NCBI GenBank assembly: GCA_964365905.1
Contig: CAYIRQ010000041.1
Location: 1 to 11,367, forward strand
DNA length: 11,367 nt
Source of the DNA: CAYIRQ01 sp964365905
GTDB lineage: Bacteria > Patescibacteriota > Gracilibacteria > Peribacterales > Peribacteraceae
Direction: 5' to 3'
Shown: positions 6,713 through 11,367 of the stretch, one piece after another
Position numbering within the stretch: the stretch's first letter is position 1
Layout of the letters: each line of letters opens with the position of its first letter
The notes under the pieces: generated by a model
The model's input: the letters and a program-made list of their open reading frames with translations, nothing else
Told to the model about the DNA's origin: nothing
Database searches by the model: none
Translations under genes and position numbers: made by a program

Positions 6713-7560
6713 GTGCTGAAAAACGCCGTGAAGGCGAAAAACAGTTTCGCATGGTACCGCAGCGCCCGAAATTCATAGCGGAGCGGAAGGGAGTCCCGTG
6801 CCGCATGACGAATGCGACAGAGCACAACACGCAGGCCAATGTGCGCTGCGATCATGGGTTCGCGGAAAAGGAACCATCGGACATAGTGCGAAAGAGTCAT
6901 GAACCCCTTCTGGCGCAACTTCGCAATCTCCAATGCAATGTACGTATCATCTTTCTGCAAAAGATCCGCGAGAGGTTCCATGGGAACATAGAGCGGCGCT
7001 TTCGTGATAATTTCCGTAAAAGAACCGTCATACACATATTTTTCATGCACTGTTTTTCCGGCTTGGAGCGTGCAACCTCCCTTGCGATGATGCAGGCGCG
7101 GGACGATCTCCGGCCAGAAAGCGCCGTGACGGATGATGTTCCCATCGACAATGGGTAACCGTGGAAATTTCACGATGGTTTTGATGTGTGCGTCACGCAA
7201 AATTTCTTCCACCTCAGTAACGAGCGCCGGAGGCATGATTTCATCCGCATCAATATAGAGCACCCAATCAAATGCCGCGTTCGCGCGCTGCTTCAGGCGA
7301 ATTTTCGTGAAATCTTTCACGCGTACATTCGGTTCATCGGTCTCATACTGCCTGAGTACACGCGCACCGGATTTTTTCGCAATCGCAATTGTGTCATCGG
7401 TGCTATTCGCATCATGCACGAGGATTTCCCCGAACGGCGCGAGAGGTCGCAAGCATCGCTCAAGCGTCCTGCCTGCAAGGCGCGTGAGGATCAGAACCGA
7501 ACACGGTATTTTTTCGCTCTCCACAGCCCCATTGTCCACTGTCCACTGTCCACTGTCCAT
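6676..7560 (-). CDS. GT2 glycosyltransferase, WaaE/KdtX-like
   Basis: The protein has up to 294 residues. The GT-A domain begins at about residue 18: IPCSVLILTRLAGRTLERCL, then EILVHDANSTDDT (45-57, in place of VDSGSTDDT), RVKDFTKIRLKQRANAAFDWVLYIDADE with the D-A-D-E motif at 104-107, then KFPRLPIVDG and W-P-E-I-VPRLHH. This matches GT2 enzymes of the WaaE/KdtX (beta-glucosyltransferase) type that act on lipopolysaccharide-core-like acceptors; the real acceptor is unknown. The first 11 or so residues (MDSGQWTVDN) are encoded by the heptamer repeat at 7533-7559, so the true start may be an internal GTG. The gene follows the FemAB-like gene by 3 bp and is probably co-transcribed. Its last 37 bp overlap the end of the convergent Gfo/Idh gene, so the tail RGRRSAMD is probably not conserved. 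Confidence 0.85.
   Translation of the reverse strand: MDSGQWTVDNGAVESEKIPCSVLILTRLAGRTLERCLRPLAPFGEILVHDANSTDDTIAIAKKSGARVLRQYETDEPNVRVKDFTKIRLKQRANAAFDWVLYIDADEIMPPALVTEVEEILRDAHIKTIVKFPRLPIVDGNIIRHGAFWPEIVPRLHHRKGGCTLQAGKTVHEKYVYDGSFTEIITKAPLYVPMEPLADLLQKDDTYIALEIAKLRQKGFMTLSHYVRWFLFREPMIAAHIGLRVVLCRIRHAARDSLPLRYEFRALRYHAKLFFAFTAFFSTQKFRGRRSAMD
7533..7559. repeat. Tandem heptamer array at the WaaE-like start
   Basis: Three exact copies of TGTCCAC (7533-7553) plus a six-base partial copy (7554-7559). On the minus strand it reads GGACAGT, one base different from the GACAGTT array at 698-725. It contains the annotated ATG and the first nine or so codons of the WaaE-like gene and begins just after the FemAB-like stop. 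Confidence 0.9.
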
Positions 7561-7563
7561 TCT

Positions 7564-8565
7564 TCAAGGCGTAGCCCGCACTTCATCAAAACGAACCTCC
7601 CAGCTCTCTCTCCTCACCGGCCGCGCACCGAAGCCCTCCTTGAAAGCAATGAGGCCTTCATTGATCCCCTTCGGCGATTCCTCATCCATCGAAACTCCGA
7701 GATCGAGAATGACCTTACCTTCCCGCAGAGCATGACGCAGTACTTCTGTAATGAGTAGATTCACAGGGCGCATCTTCTGAAACGCGTAATTCTGGGCAAT
7801 ATACTTCGTATAGATTGTCTGCTCCGTCACATCGAGAGTGACCATGCCCGCAATCAGCTTCCCGTCGTGAAATGCTCCGAAGAGACGCATCGCCTTTGGA
7901 AAGAGAGAGGCAACGTGCCGAAGCTCCGACAGCGTATGCGTCGGTTTCACTGCATGACGATGCTTGAGGGTTGCTTCGAGAAGAGGATAAAAGGCGCCAT
8001 AGTCGTCAGAGGTGCAGACGGTGACTCCCGCCCTTCCCGCCTGACGCGCCTCATTACGACACTCTGTATCAAAGGCGGAGAGGAGTGTGTCTTCCGTGAA
8101 CCCATGAAGATCAATGATGCTCCCAAGTTCGCAGCGCGAAACTACAAACCCCTGCATGAGGAGGGCATACTCCTGATCATCAGAAAATCTCCGACGCAGT
8201 GGCGCAGGAGTGAGCCGGAGAAACTCGGCGTTCGCAAAGTTCTGTGAGTGCAAGAAGGCAAGGAGCGCCGCAACAACATCACACGTCGCTGCTGCGCTGC
8301 ATCGCGGAGAGAGGACAAGGCCACCATAGGTGGAACCTGCATGCGCACGGAGGGATTTTTTCGTCCCATCCAAAACGGATACGGCGGGAAGAACGGCAAG
8401 CAGGCGATTTCCCGCAAAGAAGAGCAACGAGCGATCTTCGAATCTTCCCTCCGGGTGATAGGAAAGGAAACGGCGCGTGTGGAAGAGCGTCCCATTCCGG
8501 GAATCCGCGACGAACGCATCCCATGTCTCCCGGAGATCCTCTGCGTACATACGAACTTCGATCAT
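7564..8565 (-). CDS. FemAB-like / Acetyltransf_6 GNAT-fold protein
   Basis: The protein has 333 residues. Features of the FemAB-related double-GNAT fold are visible: NGTLFHTRRFLSYHP at about 24-38, LFFAGNRLLAVLPA at 48-61, HAGSTYGGLVLS at about 75-86, ECRNEARQAGRAGVTV at 168-183, GAFHDGKLIAGMVTL at about 230-244, a YTKYIAQN strand at about 252-259 and the C-terminal GLIAFKEGFGARPV at 304-317. Classical FemAB enzymes add amino acids from aminoacyl-tRNA to peptidoglycan or transfer acyl groups; relatives in polysaccharide loci are mostly uncharacterised. The exact reaction cannot be inferred. It is upstream of, and 3 bp from, the WaaE-like GT2. ATG 8565 lies 6 nt after a TAGAAT box, which favours this start over the internal Met6. 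Confidence 0.82.
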   Translation of the reverse strand: MIEVRMYAEDLRETWDAFVADSRNGTLFHTRRFLSYHPEGRFEDRSLLFFAGNRLLAVLPAVSVLDGTKKSLRAHAGSTYGGLVLSPRCSAAATCDVVAALLAFLHSQNFANAEFLRLTPAPLRRRFSDDQEYALLMQGFVVSRCELGSIIDLHGFTEDTLLSAFDTECRNEARQAGRAGVTVCTSDDYGAFYPLLEATLKHRHAVKPTHTLSELRHVASLFPKAMRLFGAFHDGKLIAGMVTLDVTEQTIYTKYIAQNYAFQKMRPVNLLITEVLRHALREGKVILDLGVSMDEESPKGINEGLIAFKEGFGARPVRRESWEVRFDEVRATP

Positions 8566-8571
8566 GGATGT

Positions 8572-8577
8572 ATTCTA
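8572..8577 (-). promoter_or_regulatory. -10 box (TAGAAT) for the FemAB-like gene
   Basis: TAGAAT on the minus strand matches TATAAT at 5 of 6 positions and ends 6 nt before the ATG at 8565, predicting a leaderless message for FemAB plus WaaE-like GT2. No good -35 is seen. The end of the nested palindromic element adjoins it upstream. Confidence 0.45.
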
Positions 8578-8579
8578 CT

Positions 8580-8668
8580 TGCTTCGATACGCGCCAGCAC
8601 GTCATCCCGAGTAGCCCCGCACATGTGGGGCGTATCGAGGGACAGTGCTGGCGCTACTCAGCATGACG
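8580..8668 (-). repeat. REP-like palindromic unit (outer copy, interrupted)
   Basis: Read on the minus strand: CATGCT-GAGTAGC, then stem GCCAGCAC, an insert, stem GTGCTGGC, then GTATCGA-AGCA. The flank TGCT pairs with AGCA and the inner stem is 10 bp if its shared GC ends are counted (8591-8600 with 8645-8654, perfect). This resembles the widespread repeat family with a TCATxxTGAG…CGAA core. It fills the space between the GNAT and FemAB-like genes and overlaps the last 15 bases of the GNAT gene, including its stop. A second unit (8601-8644) sits inside its hairpin. Confidence 0.75.
8601..8644 (+). repeat. REP-like palindromic unit (inner copy, inverted, nested)
   Basis: On the plus strand: GTCAT-CCC-GAGTAGC, a hairpin with CACATGTG at its centre flanked by CCC/GGG, then GTATCGA-GGG-ACA. 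It has the same plan as the outer unit. The outer unit pairs GCT with AGC; this one pairs CCC with GGG, so the stem covaries. It lies exactly between the two arms (…CAGCAC and GTGCTG…) of the outer hairpin. Confidence 0.75.
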
Positions 8669-9190
8669 TACGAGAAATTCTTCTCGCATCACTCCCATTC
8701 TGAGAAATTCCTCACCCTGAAACTCCTCCCTCCCCTCTTCCCGGAATCCGACCTTGGTATACGACCGGATGGCACGGACGTTGTCTTCCGCGACCAGCAG
8801 CCAGATGTTCCCGAGTGCGAGATCCCCGAATCCGTACGCCACGATCAGGGTCGTCGCTTCTGTGCCGTATCCCTTCCCCCAAAAGGCGGGGTTTCCGATC
8901 GTCGTCCGAAGCTGCCCGCTCTTTCTCTTCTCATCAATATCGACAAGGCCGCCATGCCCGATGAGTTCCAGATTCTCCCGCGCGAGGATGGAAAACATAC
9001 GTCGGTCGGGCTCCGAAGATCTCTCGAACCACGCATTCTGAGCTTCAAGCGACGGCGCCGAAAAATCGCGCACAAGATGGAGAATTTCAGGATGCTTCAC
9101 TCTCCATCCATGGAAGATCGGCTGATCCCCGGCAAGCATTTCTGCAAGGAGAATATGGTCGCCTCGTGCAAAGACTCTGCGCTCTGGCAT
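8654..9190 (-). CDS. GNAT-family N-acetyltransferase (RimJ/RimL-like)
   Basis: The protein has 178 residues from ATG 9188-9190 (MPERRVFARG); a GTG 9 nt upstream is possible but falls in a likely -10 box. The GNAT signature is clear: motif A with TIGNPAFWGKGYGTEAT at about 97-113 (acetyl-CoA pyrophosphate loop at GKGYGTEA, 105-112) and motif B NVRAIRSYTKVGFREEG at 137-153. The RimJ/RimL-type fold also includes many enzymes acetylating amino groups of nucleotide sugars (WecD- and PseH-like). Divergent placement next to a sugar aminotransferase favours that substrate, but this is inference. Its last four codons and stop (RHAE-TAG) are supplied by the palindromic element at 8580-8668. It may acetylate the amine made by the 9264-10379 enzyme. 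Confidence 0.83.
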   Translation of the reverse strand: MPERRVFARGDHILLAEMLAGDQPIFHGWRVKHPEILHLVRDFSAPSLEAQNAWFERSSEPDRRMFSILARENLELIGHGGLVDIDEKRKSGQLRTTIGNPAFWGKGYGTEATTLIVAYGFGDLALGNIWLLVAEDNVRAIRSYTKVGFREEGREEFQGEEFLRMGVMREEFLVRHAE

Positions 9191-9197
9191 GCGAAAC

Positions 9198-9203
9198 ACT
9201 GTA
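9198..9203 (-). promoter_or_regulatory. Possible -10 (TACAGT) for the GNAT gene
   Basis: TACAGT on the minus strand matches at 4 of 6 positions and ends 7 nt before the ATG at 9190. It overlaps TACACT on the other strand around the palindrome TGTACA, so the divergent genes may share one promoter core. Confidence 0.3.
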
Positions 9204-9207
9204 CACT
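9202..9207 (+). promoter_or_regulatory. Possible -10 (TACACT) for the DegT-type gene
   Basis: TACACT on the plus strand would give a leader of about 50 nt to ATG 9264, containing the 9-bp tandem repeat. No -35 is evident. An in-frame TTG at 9213 lies only 5 nt after the box and could be a leaderless start, but the family favours 9264. Confidence 0.35.
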
Positions 9208-9223
9208 ACCTTTTGCCCCTCGG

Positions 9224-9250
9224 TTTCTTCGGACTCCTCGGACTCTTCGG
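9224..9250. repeat. 9-bp tandem repeat in the aminotransferase leader
   Basis: Three 9-bp units each ending TCGG (TTTCTTCGG, ACTCCTCGG, ACTCTTCGG), preceded by CCCCTCGG. It lies in the leader of the DegT-type gene. It stays open in the same frame as that gene and would encode FFG-LLG-LFG if translation began upstream. Confidence 0.75.
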
Positions 9251-9263
9251 CTTCCCCATCGTT

Positions 9264-10379
9264 ATGCCCGTCCCCTTCCTCGACCTCCGCGCTCAATACG
9301 AATCGATCAAAGGAGAAGTTCATCCTGCGATGCAAAAGGTTATCGAGTCATCCGCATTCGCGCTGGGACCCGCGGTCGCAGGCTTCGAGAAAGAGTTTGC
9401 GGACTATTGCAGCGTGCAGCACTGCGTCGGCGTGAGCTCCGGCACCGGAGCTCTCACGCTGCTGCTAAGGGCATACGGCATTGGAAAGGGCGATGAAGTC
9501 ATCACCGTCACAAATTCATTTTTTGCGACCGTGGAAGCCATTCTGCATGTCGGGGCAACGACGGTGCTCGTGGATTGTGAGGAGGAGACAGCGCTCATGG
9601 ACGTAACGAAGCTGGAATCCGCGATCACGAAGAACACCAAAGCAATCATCCCTGTGCACCTCTACGGGCAGTGCGCGGATATGGATGTCGTGAGCGCCAT
9701 CGCAAAGAAGCACGGCCTCATTGTGATCGAAGACGCCTGTCAGGCGCATGGCGCACGATGCCAGGGGAAGCGCGCGGGAAGCCTCGGCGATGCAGCAGCC
9801 TTCAGTTTCTACGCGGGAAAAAATCTCGGCGCGTACGGCGAAGCGGGGGCGGTGACAACAAACGATGCTGCAATTGCGCAAAAAATCCGCATGCTGCGCG
9901 AGCACGGGCAGGCCGCGAAGTATCATCACGATACTCTCGGCTGGAACGAGCGCATGGATGGGATCCAGGGCGCGGTGCTCAGTGTTAAACTTCGACACCT
10001 CGACATATGGAATGCAAAAAGGAGGGAGCACGCGGAACGGTATCGTGTCATGCTGAGCGCCGTCGAAGCATCGGGAAACATTCGCTTTCTTGAAACAGAA
10101 GAGGATAACGAGCACATCTGTCATCTCTTTGTTATCAAAACCCCAAAAAGAGATGCGTTACAGCAACATCTCAAAACAAAAGGCATCGACTCCGGAATCC
10201 ATTACCCCATTCCCATTCATCTCCTGAAAGCAATGGAAAGGTACGGTTGGAAAGAAGGATCATTCCCTGTCGCAGAGAAACTTTCGAAAGAAATCCTCTC
10301 GCTCCCGATGTATCCTGAACTGCGAGAGGAGCAAATAGAGGAGGTGCGTGATGCGATACAAGCATTTTTCAGAAAGTGA
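9264..10379 (+). CDS. DegT/DnrJ/EryC1/StrS-family sugar aminotransferase
   Basis: The protein has 371 residues from ATG 9264 (MPVPFLDLRAQYESIKGEV), the usual family opening and length. The frame is open back to 9189, which would add a hydrophobic repeat peptide not typical of the family. PLP-enzyme features: SSGTGALTLLLRA at about 58-70, GDEVITVTNSFFATVEAI at about 76-93, HLYGQCADM at 132-140, IEDACQAHGA at 155-164 (D157 contacts the PLP nitrogen, Q160 the ring), FSFYAGKNLGAYGEAGAV at 180-197 with K186 as Schiff-base lysine, and NERMDGIQGAVL at 228-239. Such enzymes aminate a keto nucleotide sugar using glutamate or glutamine; a C3-keto substrate from the Gfo/Idh enzyme is plausible (WlbC/FdtB-like). 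Residues VMLSAVEAS (about 262-270) are encoded by a REP-like repeat at 10047-10073. Confidence 0.9.
   Translation: MPVPFLDLRAQYESIKGEVHPAMQKVIESSAFALGPAVAGFEKEFADYCSVQHCVGVSSGTGALTLLLRAYGIGKGDEVITVTNSFFATVEAILHVGATTVLVDCEEETALMDVTKLESAITKNTKAIIPVHLYGQCADMDVVSAIAKKHGLIVIEDACQAHGARCQGKRAGSLGDAAAFSFYAGKNLGAYGEAGAVTTNDAAIAQKIRMLREHGQAAKYHHDTLGWNERMDGIQGAVLSVKLRHLDIWNAKRREHAERYRVMLSAVEASGNIRFLETEEDNEHICHLFVIKTPKRDALQQHLKTKGIDSGIHYPIPIHLLKAMERYGWKEGSFPVAEKLSKEILSLPMYPELREEQIEEVRDAIQAFFRK
10047..10073 (+). repeat. Short REP-like unit in frame inside the aminotransferase gene
   Basis: GTC-ATGCT-GAG…CGA-AGCAT: ATGCT (10050-10054) pairs with AGCAT (10067-10071) around a 12-nt loop that starts GAG and ends CGA. 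The ATGCTGAG and CGAAGCA words are shared with the outer unit at 8580-8668. In frame it encodes VMLSAVEAS, and its complement reads CFDGAQHD; I recall both as typical translations of this repeat family. Confidence 0.65.
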
Positions 10380-10401
10380 ACTTACTTCCGTCCATGTACT
10401 C

Positions 10402-10415
10402 TTGTACCGGTACAA
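10402..10415. repeat. Perfect 14-bp palindrome between convergent genes
   Basis: TTGTACC followed directly by GGTACAA, no loop. It lies 22 bp after the aminotransferase stop and 17 bp before the end of the convergent gene. A second dyad with the same TTGTA…TACAA ends follows at 10423-10438. Confidence 0.8.
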
Positions 10416-10424
10416 CGGTATTTT
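10404..10424 (+). terminator. Possible weak terminator of the aminotransferase gene
   Basis: On the plus strand TACCG (10405-10409) pairs with CGGTA (10416-10420), with a possible extra G-U pair, around GTACAA, and TTTT (10421-10424) follows. It competes with the 14-bp palindrome in the same bases. The stem is short and the T run is only four long. Confidence 0.35.
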
Positions 10425-10438
10425 GTAGAGATCTACAA
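10423..10438. repeat. Second dyad, TTGTAGA-GA-TCTACAA
   Basis: Perfect 7-bp arms with a 2-base centre. It contains the TAG stop (10433-10435) of the minus-strand gene and repeats the TTGTA…TACAA half-sites of the palindrome 8 bp away. It could be part of a bidirectional terminator or a protein-binding site. Confidence 0.7.
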
Positions 10439-11367
10439 TTGTCCAACATCAAGTTTCCTCTGTAATTTTTTACACAGAGGATCCAAGATGGAACCGTACA
10501 ATCGATGAAGCTTATCATAAATTGGAGCCCAGGAAAACTCCGGGGTGAGCCTCTGATGAGCTACTTCATCCACCATCCAAATGGAGGTGCCGCCTACGCT
10601 CTTCTCATATGCTTCGCGGCTTTCCCGTGTCGGCTGTAGAGTCTCTTGAATTTGCCTGAATGTAAGAATACGACCATTACTTACCTTTGCGAGAAAACCG
10701 GACAATTCGCAGATGCGCTGAGCAGGAGTGAGTACCCGCAGAATGCCATCGAGATATGCACAAATCGTTCTTTCGCGATCATAGGGGGCAAGGATGTCAT
10801 ATGCCTCACGAGTAATAGGTCCAACGCTCAGCTCTGGTGGACGAAGGTAATCCCTGAATATCTTCTTCACTCCAAGTTTTTCGCAGATGATATGGGTGAG
10901 AAGCTCCCTGCTGCGATACCCTTTCACAAAGAACGTGCCAATGTTACGCAGAAATCCCATCGCTCTGAGTGCCTGGGGGTTCTTTGCCAAGTGACTTCCC
11001 TGCGAGATTCCCTCTGCAAAAGATCCTGTGAGAAGGTGATGCCGGAAGAGCCCTGGGTTCTCACGCGCAAGGCCTGTATCCCGATAGAGCCAGACAATAT
11101 GATCTCCATCTTCCTCTGTGATTGCGTTCTCCCTCTTTCCCCTGAGATGATTTCTCTTGAGGACACTTTGGAAACAAAGAAGCTGACGAATCCCTCCCCG
11201 GATTCTTAACCCCTGATCGACAATGCTCTCAGACTGCCCTTTTCCGGTTTCCCCAGGACGAAGACCAACCTCCATTGCACTGCGGACTGAATCTATTCTT
11301 GCGTCATGCATGTTGAGATCCACAAGGTTCTCGTCTGCTTGCTCAAATCGTGCCTCTAGGGAATGTG
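10433..11367 (-). CDS. Unrecognised protein, N-terminus outside the window
   Basis: The frame stays open to the right edge (codons upstream of the GTG at 11323 read HSLEARFEQADENL…), so this is probably the C-terminal 310 residues of a longer protein. I do not recognise a family. The sequence is soluble and rich in Arg, Lys and Glu, with no membrane segment. Helical stretches such as NPQALRAMGFLRNIGTFF, SRELLTHIICEKLGVKKIFRDYL and TPAQRICELSGFLAKVSNG suggest an all-alpha or mixed fold. No nucleotide-binding or catalytic signature is evident. Codon use looks less GC-rich than in the neighbouring enzymes, hinting at a different history, though I have not computed this. It converges on the aminotransferase gene with 53 bp between them. 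The only good open frame over about 900 bp argues that it is real. Confidence 0.7.
   Translation of the reverse strand, partial: HSLEARFEQADENLVDLNMHDARIDSVRSAMEVGLRPGETGKGQSESIVDQGLRIRGGIRQLLCFQSVLKRNHLRGKRENAITEEDGDHIVWLYRDTGLARENPGLFRHHLLTGSFAEGISQGSHLAKNPQALRAMGFLRNIGTFFVKGYRSRELLTHIICEKLGVKKIFRDYLRPPELSVGPITREAYDILAPYDRERTICAYLDGILRVLTPAQRICELSGFLAKVSNGRILTFRQIQETLQPTRESREAYEKSVGGTSIWMVDEVAHQRLTPEFSWAPIYDKLHRLYGSILDPLCKKLQRKLDVGQL

Noticed and set aside
10457..10480. Stem CCTCTGT/ACAGAGG with a T-rich loop
   Set aside because: The T run is in the loop, not after the stem, and the sequence is inside the end of the minus-strand coding region; not a terminator.

Overview
The window is an 11.4 kb piece of a compact bacterial genome of medium-high GC. 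Almost every base is coding and the genes alternate strands. It reads as a cell-surface polysaccharide or glycolipid locus. TGA is used as a stop, so this is the standard bacterial code and not a UGA-recoded lineage. Tight packing, near absence of Shine-Dalgarno sequences, many hydrophobic glycosyltransferase-like proteins and short intergenic repeats are compatible with a Patescibacteria/CPR-type genome. That placement is an inference; no ribosomal or phylogenetic marker is present.

Layout. 1-628 (-): N-terminal part of a GT4 glycosyltransferase, cut by the window edge. 629-723: intrinsic terminator flanked by inverted heptamer repeats. 724-1659 (-): methyltransferase with a zinc ribbon, coupled by an ATGA overlap to 1656-3266 (-), a large polytopic membrane protein. 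3290-4027 (+): DPM1-like GT2, diverging from that gene and meeting 4010-5683 (-), a paralogous membrane protein, tail to tail. 5690-6712 (+): Gfo/Idh/MocA sugar dehydrogenase. 6676-7560 (-): WaaE-like GT2. 7564-8565 (-): FemAB-like protein. 8566-8653: nested palindromic element. 8654-9190 (-): GNAT acetyltransferase. 9264-10379 (+): DegT/DnrJ aminotransferase. 10433-11367 (-): unrecognised protein, cut by the right edge.

How the genes may work together (inference). The dehydrogenase, the PLP aminotransferase and the GNAT enzyme together suit oxidation, amination and N-acetylation of a nucleotide sugar. The DPM1-like GT2 could charge polyprenyl phosphate with a sugar that the two GT-C-like membrane proteins use outside the membrane. 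The GT4, the WaaE-like GT2, the methyltransferase and the FemAB-like protein would extend or decorate the glycan.

The most unusual content is non-coding or cryptic. One REP-like palindromic unit sits inside the hairpin of another, inverted copy, and that pair supplies the stop codon of the GNAT gene. A third, short member of the same family lies in frame inside the aminotransferase gene. A perfect 34-bp palindrome lies in the GT4 interdomain linker. Heptamer arrays of one family occur at two gene boundaries. Many starts have a -10-like box only 6-9 nt upstream, suggesting leaderless transcription. No phage, CRISPR, IS, rRNA or tRNA gene is seen, and no stretch over 100 bases lacks a gene or a described element.
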